Below are positions 1 to 8,487 of a stretch of DNA of 64,000 nucleotides, piece after piece. The DNA lies in the NCBI RefSeq assembly GCF_033898525.1, contig NZ_JAXAFJ010000002.1, positions 434,001 to 498,000 on the forward strand, read 5' to 3'. The translations under genes were made by a program, and so were the position numbers. The first letter of the stretch is position 1; each line of letters begins with the position of its first letter. Under the pieces are notes generated by a model. That model ran no database searches. It was not told where the DNA came from and saw only the letters and a list, made by a program, of their open reading frames with translations. This DNA is from Flaviflagellibacter rhizophilus. Lineage in GTDB: Bacteria > Pseudomonadota > Alphaproteobacteria > Rhizobiales > Methylopilaceae.

Positions 1-9
1 GCCCGGTTA

Positions 10-990
10 TTACTTCAGCAGGCCGGCTGCACGCAGCGTATCGCCCATCGTCTTGCGCTCTTCATGGAAGGCCGCCGTCGCTGCGGCCTTATCCGCATTG
101 AACGACGGGATGACGTGGCTGTTCTTTGCTAGATAGTCCTTGTAGCGAGGCGTCTCGACCGCACGCTTCAAGGCTTCGACGATTTTTGCCTCGACGTCCG
201 GTGGGGTTCCCTTCTTCAGAAAGACGCCCTGGAGTTGGTGTGTGATCGGGTAATTGACGCCCAGTTCTGAGGGGACACGGATGTCCGCCAGCCCCTTCTG
301 GTTCAGCCGCTCCTCGTTGATGAGAAGCAGGTAACGCGCCTTGCCGGCGTCGACATGCGGCTGCCAGATGCCGGGAGGTCCGATGGCGGCATCCACATGG
401 CCGCCCAAGGTGTCCTTCATTGCATCGCCCGCGCCATCATAGGGCACGTAGCTCCACTTCACGCCGAATGCGCGGAACAGCTTGTCAAGGTGAAGATGGT
501 GCGCGGAGCCCGGCTTGTTGGCCGCTACGGTGACCTGCCCGGGCCGGGCCTTCATGTCGGCGATCAGATCCTCGAAAGTCTTGTACTTGCTGCTTGCCGG
601 GACAGCGACGACAAACAGAAACTTCTCGATGTCGGCCACGACCTCGAAGTTCATGGGGTTCGGGCGGAACGTCGGCAAGCTCATATAGCCGGCATAGCTC
701 GTGTTGCGCTGAAGCCAAGTGTAGCCATCGGCGGGCCGCTCATCGACGTATGAAGCCCCTTCATTGCCAGCGCCGCCCGCCTTGAAGAGAACTTCGACGG
801 GCTTTCCCAGTTCGGCGCCCGCGAGCTCGGCCATGAGCAGACACCAGTTCGCCGCGCCGGAGCCCGCATTGGTCGCACAAACGAATTCGATGGGGTGCTT
901 CGGCCAATCGGCCGCCGTCTGAGCCGCGGCAGGAACGAGAGCCGAAACGAGGGCGCACGCCCCCGCAAGTGCGAGCTTCAACACGCGCAT
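10..990 (-). CDS. TctC-family tripartite tricarboxylate transporter substrate-binding protein
   Basis: Predicted periplasmic solute-binding receptor of the Bug/TctC family, 326 residues, which captures a carboxylate-type ligand for a TctAB permease. Residues 1-24 form a signal peptide (MRVLKLALAG start, cleavage near AAAQ). The mature part begins WPKHPIEFVCATNAGSGAANW, the usual first strand and ligand loop, followed by GGAGNEGASYV. The ATG at 990 is preferred over the in-frame start 45 bases upstream because GGAGA precedes it and the signal peptide begins exactly there. No tctA or tctB is adjacent; the nearest set begins about 3.2 kb away, so it is an orphan receptor or serves that permease. 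The ligand cannot be told from sequence. Confidence 0.85.
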   Translation of the reverse strand: MRVLKLALAGACALVSALVPAAAQTAADWPKHPIEFVCATNAGSGAANWCLLMAELAGAELGKPVEVLFKAGGAGNEGASYVDERPADGYTWLQRNTSYAGYMSLPTFRPNPMNFEVVADIEKFLFVVAVPASSKYKTFEDLIADMKARPGQVTVAANKPGSAHHLHLDKLFRAFGVKWSYVPYDGAGDAMKDTLGGHVDAAIGPPGIWQPHVDAGKARYLLLINEERLNQKGLADIRVPSELGVNYPITHQLQGVFLKKGTPPDVEAKIVEALKRAVETPRYKDYLAKNSHVIPSFNADKAAATAAFHEERKTMGDTLRAAGLLK

Positions 991-1143
991 GATGAGTTCT
1001 CCAAGCGTTTCCTTGCCGGCGCACTCTGATGGCACGTCTCAGCCCCCGAACTATCCGCTCCGTACAATCCACCTGTCAAACATAATTTATAAATTGCGTC
1101 GCCATGAAAGCTGAATTTATATGGAAGCCTCACTCGGGAAGGA

Positions 1144-2382
1144 ATGCTCGTGCAAGGCGCAGTCTCGAACAGAATGACCCTGCTGTCGCAAGACACCCTC
1201 CGCGGCTTCGGCGCCATCGGTGAAGGCATGAGCATGCAGATCGCGGGCGATAGCCGGCGAATCCTGTGGATCGCTCATGAGGGGCCGCCGAAGAATTTCT
1301 CCGCGGTCGACGTCAGCGATCCGCGCACACCGAAGGTGATCTGCCAGACCGAGCTGCCGCACAACAACATGCGTTCGAACTCGCTCGAAGTGTGCGGCAA
1401 CCTGATGGCAGTCGCCTATCAGGTGTCGGTGCCGGGACAGCAGCCTGCGGGGATCGAGATCTTCGATATATCCACGCCGGAGACCCCTCGCTCGATCTCG
1501 TTCTACGACACCTCCGGCCCGCACTCGCGGGGAGTGCACTGCCTATGGTTCGTGGACGGTGAATACATCCATGCATCCAGCGGCTCGGCAGATTTCATGC
1601 CCCGCCACCCGCGTGACGATCAGTTCTACCAGATCATCGACGTGCGCGATCCGACGCGGCCGCACGAAGTCGGACGCTGGTGGTATCCCGGAACACGGAA
1701 GGGCGATGTAGCCCCTCCCCCCGCACGGGTTCGGCCGCAACCCATGGAGAATCTCCGCGGGCCCGACGCCTTCCGCCTCCACAACGCAAACGTTTATCCG
1801 GAACGCCCGGACCGCGCCTACATCGGCTATATCGACGGAGGCGCTTTCGTCCTCGACATCTCAGACAAGTCAGACCCGCGTGTCGTCAGCTCATGGAACC
1901 CGCACCCGCCTTACCCCGGCTTCACACACACCGTGATGCCCCTGCTCGAACGTGGCCTTCTGGTGGTGACGGATGAATGCGTGCAGGACGACGCGGAAGA
2001 CTGGCCGAAGTTGACTTGGATGATCGACGCCCGCGTAGAGACAAATCTTGTTCCGATCGCGACGTTCCCGATGCCACCGGTCGAAGAGTTCGGTCACAAA
2101 GGTGGACGTTTCGGTTCCCACAACATTCACGAGAACCGGCCAGGCCCCTCGTTCCGCAGCGAAGAGATTATCTTCGGTTGCTTCTTCAACGCAGGGATCC
2201 GGATCTTCGACATCAAGAACCCCTACCGACCCGAGGAGATAGCCTGCTTCATTCCGCCCGGGCCCGCGGGATCACGGGTCCCGACAGCTCAGATGAACGA
2301 GATCTATGTCGACGACCGCGGCGTGATCTACTCAGGCGACCGCTGGGCCGGCGGACTGTACACTCTAGAAGCGGACATCTAG
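1144..2382 (+). CDS. LVIVD-repeat protein (predicted beta-propeller-like)
   Basis: A 412-residue protein with recurring segments of the LVIVD type: FSAVDVSDPRTPKVI, IEIFDISTPETPRSI, YQIIDVRDPTRPHEVG, FVLDISDKSDPRVVSSW and IRIFDIKNPYRPEEIAC. Such repeats build propeller-like domains with no fixed activity. There is no clear signal peptide, so a cytoplasmic location is possible. The ATG at 1144 sits directly after AAGGA, which is very close; an in-frame ATG at 1174 is an alternative start. It ends only 8 bases before the next gene, with which it probably forms a two-gene operon. Divergent from the upstream TctC receptor. Function unknown. Confidence 0.75.
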   Translation: MLVQGAVSNRMTLLSQDTLRGFGAIGEGMSMQIAGDSRRILWIAHEGPPKNFSAVDVSDPRTPKVICQTELPHNNMRSNSLEVCGNLMAVAYQVSVPGQQPAGIEIFDISTPETPRSISFYDTSGPHSRGVHCLWFVDGEYIHASSGSADFMPRHPRDDQFYQIIDVRDPTRPHEVGRWWYPGTRKGDVAPPPARVRPQPMENLRGPDAFRLHNANVYPERPDRAYIGYIDGGAFVLDISDKSDPRVVSSWNPHPPYPGFTHTVMPLLERGLLVVTDECVQDDAEDWPKLTWMIDARVETNLVPIATFPMPPVEEFGHKGGRFGSHNIHENRPGPSFRSEEIIFGCFFNAGIRIFDIKNPYRPEEIACFIPPGPAGSRVPTAQMNEIYVDDRGVIYSGDRWAGGLYTLEADI

Positions 2383-2390
2383 GCATCTCG

Positions 2391-3170
2391 ATGTCGGCCG
2401 GCTCGGGCGCAGTGCTCCACGTGGTGTATGGGATCGTCGAAGACCCTGGGGCGGCGCTTGCTCGGTTGCGTGCCGCCGATCCTGGTACATCGCCTTTGAC
2501 GCCGATGTCGTTCAGCATGATCCACGGTTCACCGGCGCTGCGGCTCAACAGCCATGGCTGGATGAACCTGCCAGCTGATGTTGTGAGCGGCCTGTCTGGT
2601 ACGGAGGCCCTTCTCCACTATTGTCGTGAACGGCTGCACAACCGGGTGTCGGTCTTCTCGCTCGCGATCCGCGCATTTCTGAGCCACTATCTCGATGTGG
2701 TCGAAGCTGAGATCGAGCACCTCAGGGGCGAGCTTGAATCGCGCATCTCCAAGGCCGGGCTTCCAATCAGCCTTGGCTTCCCAACACACCGAGATTTCGC
2801 CTTCTCGGCGCTGCTGCCACTGCCAAATGCCTATATTGGGTTGAGTGGAGACAGGTCCGGCGGAGCCGAATTCGTGCGTGTCGATGCGTTGTTCTGGGAT
2901 GGCAAGACGGCCACAGCGGTGCTGCTTGAGGGGAATAGCGCGCCAACACGCAGCGATGCTCAAAGGCTGAAGAGGCTCGAAGATGAGTCTCCCCACGTCT
3001 CTATCCTGCGGCTGAAGAAGCCGATGTCAGGCATCGCCGACATCGCCCGCAGGTCGTTGAACGACGCCGTTTTGCCGTTCGGACCGTACCGGACGCTGCA
3101 TCGGGATGCATTCGCTGGCCGCGAGACAGAGAATGCACCTTCGTCGGGATCCGGGGCTGAAAAGGCCTGA
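2391..3170 (+). CDS. Hypothetical protein, weakly nuclease-like C-terminal half
   Basis: I do not recognise this 259-residue protein. The frame stays open upstream inside the LVIVD gene, but the ATG at 2391 lies just after that gene's stop and begins a plausible N-terminus (MSAGSGAVLHVVYG), so translational coupling is likely. Residues 90-120 are predicted helical (FLSHYLDVVEAEIEHLRGELESRI). The C-terminal half has FVRVDALFWDGKTATAVLLEGNS at 161-183, where D165 and E180 are spaced roughly as in PD-(D/E)xK nucleases, but the usual lysine is replaced by N182. That resemblance is only inference. No signal peptide or membrane segment is seen. Confidence 0.6.
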   Translation: MSAGSGAVLHVVYGIVEDPGAALARLRAADPGTSPLTPMSFSMIHGSPALRLNSHGWMNLPADVVSGLSGTEALLHYCRERLHNRVSVFSLAIRAFLSHYLDVVEAEIEHLRGELESRISKAGLPISLGFPTHRDFAFSALLPLPNAYIGLSGDRSGGAEFVRVDALFWDGKTATAVLLEGNSAPTRSDAQRLKRLEDESPHVSILRLKKPMSGIADIARRSLNDAVLPFGPYRTLHRDAFAGRETENAPSSGSGAEKA

Positions 3171-3425
3171 GCCTTCGGGCGCCAGAGAAGATGGAGTGCT
3201 GAGGACGGCGATGTTGTCGGACGAGCGATCTCGACTGTGCTCAAGCGGACGAGTTCAGTTGGATATGCGCTGACACCCGCCGCCACCGCTCCAGATTTCC
3301 AACTCGCGGCGAGCGCCATGATGACGCTGGAACGGGAGGGACAGAGAACAAAGGCTGTAAAACCGGGTGTAAAATCGGTCTGATGTTCTGGTCTACCGCC
3401 ACCCCGTTTCTCCAGGAGAATGAGG

Positions 3426-3501
<76 letters not shown>

Positions 3502-3567
3502 GCCTGCAGGAGATGAACTCCCCGCGGGCCGGTTGGGTACCAAACCCCCCGTTCTATGTCCATAGCT

Positions 3568-4125
3568 TCATGACGTTTTTTTCACAGGCCGGGCCGGATT
3601 GCCGACCACGGTCGTGCGCGGCGGCACGTCCCGCGTCACCACGGCCCCTGCTCCTACGACGGCATCATCCCCGATCGTCACGCCGGGCAGGATGATGGCA
3701 CCGCCGCCGATCCAGGCATTGCGGCCGATATGAACGGGCCGCCCGAACTCCAGCCCGGCGGCACGCTCCTCCGGGTCGCGGGGATGATCGGCTGCATAGA
3801 TCTGCACGGCGGGGCCGATCTGGGTCCCGTCGCCGATGCTCACCGCCATCACGTCGAGAATCACGCAGTTGAAGTTCAGGAAGACATCGCGTCCGAGGCT
3901 GATGTTGTAGCCGAAGTCGCAATGGAAGGGCGGGCGCACCACGGCGCCCTCTCCAACGCTGCCGAAGCGCTGTGACAGCAGCGCACGCCGCGCGTCCGGC
4001 GACGCCGCAAGCGACGCGTTGTACTCCACCATCCACGCCTTGGCCGCCGCCTGATCGGCCTGGATCTCGGAATCGCCCGGCCGGTACGGCTCACCCGCCA
4101 GCATCTTCTGCTTTTCCGTGCGCAC
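3568..4125 (-). CDS. Sugar O-acetyltransferase, maltose/NodL/LacA type
   Basis: Left-handed parallel beta-helix acetyltransferase of 185 residues, predicted to move acetyl from acetyl-CoA to a sugar hydroxyl. The N-terminus VRTEKQKMLAGEPYRPGD matches the Maa/LacA signature, which sets the GTG start at 4125, with GGGGGCAGG just upstream. Hexapeptide repeats fill the C-terminal two thirds (VSIGDGTQIGPAVQIYAADHP, VHIGRNAWIGGGAIILPGV, VTIGDDAVVGAGAVVTRDV). The histidine of YAADHPRD corresponds to the family's catalytic base. It lies 41 bases downstream of tctA on the same strand and may share its transcript. Substrate unknown. Confidence 0.85.
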   Translation of the reverse strand: MRTEKQKMLAGEPYRPGDSEIQADQAAAKAWMVEYNASLAASPDARRALLSQRFGSVGEGAVVRPPFHCDFGYNISLGRDVFLNFNCVILDVMAVSIGDGTQIGPAVQIYAADHPRDPEERAAGLEFGRPVHIGRNAWIGGGAIILPGVTIGDDAVVGAGAVVTRDVPPRTTVVGNPARPVKKTS

Positions 4126-4166
4126 CCTGCCCCCTTGATTGCAGCAGAGGACGTCGCCCGTCTGCG

Positions 4167-5681
4167 CTATTCCTCTTCGACGAACACTTCGTCGCGCTTC
4201 TTCCTGATGCTCGGCAGGAAAACGACCACCAGCGCGATGAACGCCAGCACCAGCAGCGTGGCGCTGATCGGGCGTTCCGCAAAGTTGATGAAGATCGTCG
4301 GATCGCCCCGCGAGATGATCATCGCACGGCGCAGATGTTCCTCCAGCAGCGGCCCGAGCACGAAGCCCAGCAGCAAAGGCGCCGGTTCGCAGTCGAGCTT
4401 CAGCAGTACCCATCCCACAAAGCCGAACAGGGCGATGGCGTAGAGGTCGAACGGATTGCTGTTCACCGACCACACCCCGATCGAGGCGAAGGCGAGGATG
4501 GCCGGAAACAGCGCGCGATACGGTATCCTCAGCAGCCGCACCCAGATGCCGATGAGCGGCAGGTTCAGGATAACCAGCATCAGGTTACCGATCCACATGG
4601 AGGCGATGAGGCCCCAGAACAGGTCCGGCTGCTCGCGGGCCACGTTGGGGCCGGGAACGATGCCCTGGATGATCATGGCGCCGATCATCAGCGCCATCAC
4701 GGGATTGGCCGGGATGCCCAGCGTCAGCATGGGGATGAAGCTTGTCTGAGCGCCTGCATTGTTGGCGCTCTCGGGCGCAGCCACGCCCTCGATGGCGCCC
4801 TTGCCGAACTTCTCCGGATGGCGCGAGACCTTCTTCTCGATGGTGTAGGCCGCAAACGAGGCGAGGATCGCGCCGCCGCCCGGCAGGATGCCAAGAATGG
4901 AGCCGATGGCCGTGCCGCGCAGGATGGGCGCCACCATGCGGCGCATGTCCTCGCGCGAGGGCATCAGCCCTTCCACGCGGGCGATGATCGGCTCGCGCGT
5001 GCTTTCCGTCTCCATGTTGCGCAGGATCTCGGCCACGCCGAACACGCCGGCTGCGACCGCCACGAAGTTGATGCCGTCCGCGAGTTCCAGCTGGTCCAGC
5101 GTGAAGCGCGGTACACCCGTATAGATGTCCGTGCCGACCAGGCCGAGGATCAGGCCCAGCACGATCATGGCCAGCGCCTTCAGCACCGATCCATGCGCCA
5201 GCGCGATGGACGAGATCAGGCCGAGCACCACAAGCGAGAAATATTCGGGAGGCCCGAAGCTCAGCGCGACTTCCGTCAGCGGCGGAGCGAAGACGGCGAT
5301 GGCGATGGTCGCCACCGTGCCGGCGAAGAACGAGCCGATGGCCGCCGCCGCAAGCGCAGGTCCCGCCCTGCCCTGCCGCGCCATCTGGTAGCCGTCGACG
5401 GACGTCACCGCAGACGAGCTCTCGCCCGGCATGTTGATGAGGATGGCGGTGGTGGAGCCGCCATATTGGGCGCCGTAATAGATGCCGGCCAGCATGATCA
5501 ACGCGGGCGTCGGCGCCAGCGTGAAGGTGATGGGCAGCAGCATCGCGGTCGTGGCCGTGGGGCCGAGGCCCGGAAGAACACCCACGAGGGTGCCGAGCAG
5601 GACACCGATGAAGCAGTAGAGGAGGTTCTCCGGCTGGGCCGCCGTCGACAGCCCGAGGGCCAGGTTTGCGAGCAGGTCCAT
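4167..5681 (-). CDS. tctA: Tripartite tricarboxylate transporter large permease TctA
   Basis: Large membrane subunit (504 residues, about 12 predicted membrane segments) of a secondary TTT transporter that imports a carboxylate delivered by a TctC receptor, probably using an ion gradient. The family hallmark near the N-terminus, GTLVGVLPGLGPTATTAMLLP, is present, followed by GIYYGAQYGGSTTAILINMPGE and, later, GILPGGGAILASFAAYTIEKK. It starts 4 bases after the tctB stop, with AGGA before the ATG, so the two are translationally linked. Order on the minus strand: tctC, tctB, tctA, acetyltransferase. Confidence 0.95.
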   Translation of the reverse strand: MDLLANLALGLSTAAQPENLLYCFIGVLLGTLVGVLPGLGPTATTAMLLPITFTLAPTPALIMLAGIYYGAQYGGSTTAILINMPGESSSAVTSVDGYQMARQGRAGPALAAAAIGSFFAGTVATIAIAVFAPPLTEVALSFGPPEYFSLVVLGLISSIALAHGSVLKALAMIVLGLILGLVGTDIYTGVPRFTLDQLELADGINFVAVAAGVFGVAEILRNMETESTREPIIARVEGLMPSREDMRRMVAPILRGTAIGSILGILPGGGAILASFAAYTIEKKVSRHPEKFGKGAIEGVAAPESANNAGAQTSFIPMLTLGIPANPVMALMIGAMIIQGIVPGPNVAREQPDLFWGLIASMWIGNLMLVILNLPLIGIWVRLLRIPYRALFPAILAFASIGVWSVNSNPFDLYAIALFGFVGWVLLKLDCEPAPLLLGFVLGPLLEEHLRRAMIISRGDPTIFINFAERPISATLLVLAFIALVVVFLPSIRKKRDEVFVEEE

Positions 5682-5685
5682 GGTC

Positions 5686-6138
5686 CTAGAACCTCACCCA
5701 GGGGCCGAACAGCTGAATAGGAAGGCCAAGCGCGTACACGAAGACGAGCGAGCAGAAGACGGTCAGGCCCACCGCCAGCATGAAGGCGAAGACAGGTCCG
5801 GTCTGGCGGCTGGCGAAGGCGGAGCTGAAGGCGACGATGAATACCGCCGGGACAAGCCCCAGCCCGCGCACGCCGAAGCCGAAGATGATGGTGGCAGGCA
5901 GGATGAAGATGAGGGCGCGCCACGGCACGCCGCCGAGCGGGCTGGATTCCTTGTTGATGGCGCGCACCGCGAGGATCGCCCCGATCAGCATAAGTCCCAC
6001 GCTGAGAACGAGCGGGAAGTAACCCGGCCCCATCCTGAACGCTGTGCCGAGCGGCAGGTCCAGCGAACCGATTGCGAACAGGCCACCCAGGCCGATGAAG
6101 ATCAACCCGGCCAGAAGATCCTTGCGATTGACGACCAT
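5686..6138 (-). CDS. tctB: Tripartite tricarboxylate transporter small permease TctB
   Basis: Small membrane subunit of the TTT transporter, 150 residues with four predicted membrane helices, which pairs with TctA in the inner membrane. The N-terminus VVNRKDLLAGLIFIGLGGLFAIGSLDLPLGTAFRMGPGYFP matches the family, including the conserved RMGPGYFP loop. I chose the ATG at 6138 because the family usually begins at this point and GGGG lies upstream; a GTG 21 bases further upstream is possible. TctB is poorly conserved in general, so identification rests on size, topology, that loop and position between tctC and tctA. Confidence 0.9.
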   Translation of the reverse strand: MVVNRKDLLAGLIFIGLGGLFAIGSLDLPLGTAFRMGPGYFPLVLSVGLMLIGAILAVRAINKESSPLGGVPWRALIFILPATIIFGFGVRGLGLVPAVFIVAFSSAFASRQTGPVFAFMLAVGLTVFCSLVFVYALGLPIQLFGPWVRF

Positions 6139-6210
6139 GAAACCCCGCAGCCCGCGCACTCACCAAAGAAAACCGCCGGCGTCTTGGCGACGCCGGCGCT
6201 TGCCGCAAAC

Positions 6211-7176
6211 CTAGTCCGCGAACTGTCCGGCCTGCTGGATGACCGGCTTCCAGCGGGCGACTTCTTCCTTCAGCTTCTTCTCGAGTGCAGCGGGTGTGGC
6301 TTCCTCATTGGTCACCGGAACGGTGCCGAGCGAGGCGAAGCGAGCCACCACATTGGGGTCCTGAAGCGCCTTCTGCAAAGCAGCGGTCAGCTTGTCGAGC
6401 GCGGGCTTCGGCGTGCCCTTGGGCGCGTAGATGCCGTGCCAGATGCCGACCGTGAAGTCCGGCAGGCCGGCTTCGCCCGCGGTGGGCACGCCCGGCAGCG
6501 CTGCCAAAGGCTGCGCCGTCGTGGTGGCATAGGCCTTGATCTTCTTTTCCTTGATCTGGTTCGTCGTGTTGGTCGTCTGGTCGCACATGAAGTCGACCTG
6601 CCCGCCCATCAGGTCCGTCAGCGCCGGTCCTGTTCCCTTGTAGGGCACGGTCGTCAGCGGCGTATTGATGGCGCTCATGAAGAGCATGCCGCAGAGATGC
6701 GAGGCGGCGCCGATGCCGGCATTGGCATAGGTGACCTTGTCCTTGTTGGCCTTGACGTAGTCGATCAGGCCCTTGAGGTCGTTCGGCTCGAATTTGGGGC
6801 TCGCCACGATGACCATGGGCACATCGGTGACGAGGCCCACATAGTCGAAGCTCTCCAGCGTCTTGTAGGCAAGCTTGCGGTAGAGCGTGTCGCTGGTGGC
6901 CATGCCGATGTGGTGCAGCAGCAGCGTGTAGCCATCCGGTTCCGCCTTGGCGACACGGCCCGCGCCGAGCGTTCCGCCGGCACCGCCGACATTGTCGACC
7001 ACGATCTGCTGGCCGAGTTCCTTGCTCATGCTCTCCGCGACGAGGCGGGTCACCGTGTCCGTGGGCCCGCCTGCCGAGAACGGCACCACCATGGTGATCG
7101 CCCGCTCGGGATAATCGGCAAATGCTGGGCTGGCGAGGAATGCGGCGCCAAGTGCGGCCGCAAGGATCTTACGCAT
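6211..7176 (-). CDS. tctC: TctC-type substrate-binding protein of the TTT operon
   Basis: Periplasmic receptor (321 residues) feeding the TctAB permease encoded just downstream. Signal peptide MRKILAAALGAAFLASPAFA, then YPERAITMVVPFSAGGPTDTVTRLVAE, the family's ligand-binding N-terminal segment, and VDNVGGAGGTLGAGRVAKAEPDGYTLL. The ATG at 7176 is chosen over one 15 bases upstream because GGGAGAG is correctly spaced and the signal peptide starts there. A 72-base gap separates it from tctB. It is divergent from another TctC-type gene at 7352, so the 175-base gap between them should contain both promoters. Confidence 0.93.
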   Translation of the reverse strand: MRKILAAALGAAFLASPAFADYPERAITMVVPFSAGGPTDTVTRLVAESMSKELGQQIVVDNVGGAGGTLGAGRVAKAEPDGYTLLLHHIGMATSDTLYRKLAYKTLESFDYVGLVTDVPMVIVASPKFEPNDLKGLIDYVKANKDKVTYANAGIGAASHLCGMLFMSAINTPLTTVPYKGTGPALTDLMGGQVDFMCDQTTNTTNQIKEKKIKAYATTTAQPLAALPGVPTAGEAGLPDFTVGIWHGIYAPKGTPKPALDKLTAALQKALQDPNVVARFASLGTVPVTNEEATPAALEKKLKEEVARWKPVIQQAGQFAD

Positions 7177-7351
7177 CGATTGCTCTCCCATCGGACGTCT
7201 TCCGGCCCAGAGCCGCGCGTCCTTGTCCTGCGATCTTTGGGCGGAATCGCTTTTTCTTCAAGGGCTTTGACGGCGCGCTGCGCTTTTCACGCCCCGCTTG
7301 ATCGCGGACAGGGGTCACGTAAGCTCCGACAAAAATTGGGAGGAAAGAAAG

Positions 7352-8320
7352 ATGAAGCTGACACGCCGTGAACTGGGTCTCGGGCTCGTGGCCGTCGGAG
7401 GAGCCGCCGCGCTCGGTATCGGGCCGTCTCGGGCACAGCCGAAATCCCTTGAGATCATCGCCGCAGCGGGTCCTGGCGGGGGCTACGACACCCTCGCCCG
7501 CACGGTCCAGCAGATCGCGCAGGAGCGGAAGCTCATCTCGAACGCGCAGGTGATCAACGTGCCCGGCGCTGGCGGCACGGTGGGTCTCGCCCAGTTCGTC
7601 AATGCGAAAAAGCCGAACGGCCTGCTCACCATCGGGCTTGGCATGGTGGGCGCCATCACGCTCAACAAATCGCCGGTCACACTCGACCAGATCACGCCGG
7701 CGGCCCGCCTCCAGGGCGAGTATCAGCCGCTCGTCGTGTCCGCGAAGTCGGACATCAAGACGCTCGACGACCTAATGGCGAAGTACAAGGCCGATCCCGG
7801 CTCCGTCAGTTGGGGCGGGTTCGGCATCGGCAGCCCGGATCATTTCGTCAGCGCGCTGGTCATCAAGGCCGGCGGGGGCGATGTGAAGAAGATGAACTAC
7901 ATCGTCGTCGGCGCAGGCGGCGAGATGTTGCCCTTCGTCATCTCCGGGAAGGTGACGGTGGCGACCGGCGGTTACGCGGAGTTCGCGGACCACATCAAGT
8001 CCGGCGCCTTGCGTGCCATCGGCATCTCCTCTCCGCAGCGGCTGGCCGGCATCGACGTGCCGACCTTCAAGGAGCAGGGCTACGACGCGGAACTGGTCAA
8101 TTGGCGCGGGTTCGCAGCGGCTCCCGGTCTCTCTGGCGCGGATCTGGCCGCCCTCGACAGCATCCTGAGTGAGGTCGCACGCAGCGAGCAATGGGCGGAC
8201 GCCTGCAGGACGCGTGGCTGGGAGAACCTTCATATGCCGGCCGCCGAGTTCAAGACGTTCATGGAAGCCGAGAAGACGCGCATCGCCGGCCTGCTGAAGG
8301 AACTTGGCCTGGCCACTTGA
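7352..8320 (+). CDS. TctC-family substrate-binding protein with twin-arginine-like signal
   Basis: Third receptor of this family in the window, 322 residues. The N-terminus MKLTRRELGLGLVAVGGAAALGIGPSRAQ has a TRREL motif before a hydrophobic stretch, resembling a Tat export signal, unlike the ordinary Sec signals of the other two. The mature part starts KSLEIIAAAGPGGGYDTLARTVQQ, with VPGAGGTVGLAQFV following. ATG 7352 is preceded by GGAGGAAAG. It is transcribed away from tctC-tctB-tctA and may supply the same permease with another ligand. There is no partner permease on its own strand. Confidence 0.88.
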   Translation: MKLTRRELGLGLVAVGGAAALGIGPSRAQPKSLEIIAAAGPGGGYDTLARTVQQIAQERKLISNAQVINVPGAGGTVGLAQFVNAKKPNGLLTIGLGMVGAITLNKSPVTLDQITPAARLQGEYQPLVVSAKSDIKTLDDLMAKYKADPGSVSWGGFGIGSPDHFVSALVIKAGGGDVKKMNYIVVGAGGEMLPFVISGKVTVATGGYAEFADHIKSGALRAIGISSPQRLAGIDVPTFKEQGYDAELVNWRGFAAAPGLSGADLAALDSILSEVARSEQWADACRTRGWENLHMPAAEFKTFMEAEKTRIAGLLKELGLAT

Positions 8321-8487
8321 AGAAGAAACGATCAAGGACGGCGGCCCTCAACGGGCCGCCGCCAGTCTTGTCCAGTCGCCGACTGGGACGCCGCTGCATC
8401 GGCAGGCGACCGGCACCCGGACCGATACTTTCAGCAGTGCTTCACCTTTGTGCCATAACCCTTCGATTGGCACCCAGGGGATCGCGA

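Noticed and set aside
1977..2390. Upstream extension of the unknown gene at 2391 into the LVIVD gene
   Set aside because: The extension is Arg-rich shadow sequence overlapping a better gene in another frame, while ATG 2391 follows that gene's stop.
3171..3425. Possible small gene or RNA in the gap before tRNA-Lys
   Set aside because: No ORF with a ribosome site, no clear hairpin and no recognisable RNA motif were found.
3972..7371. Long plus-strand open frames opposite tctA, tctB and tctC
   Set aside because: Composition is typical of antisense shadows and the minus-strand genes have clear family motifs and ribosome sites.
8191..8487. Extension of the GGDEF/EAL protein upstream of 8488
   Set aside because: The segment is basic and featureless, overlaps the end of the TctC gene, and AGGGGA marks the TTG at 8488 as start.
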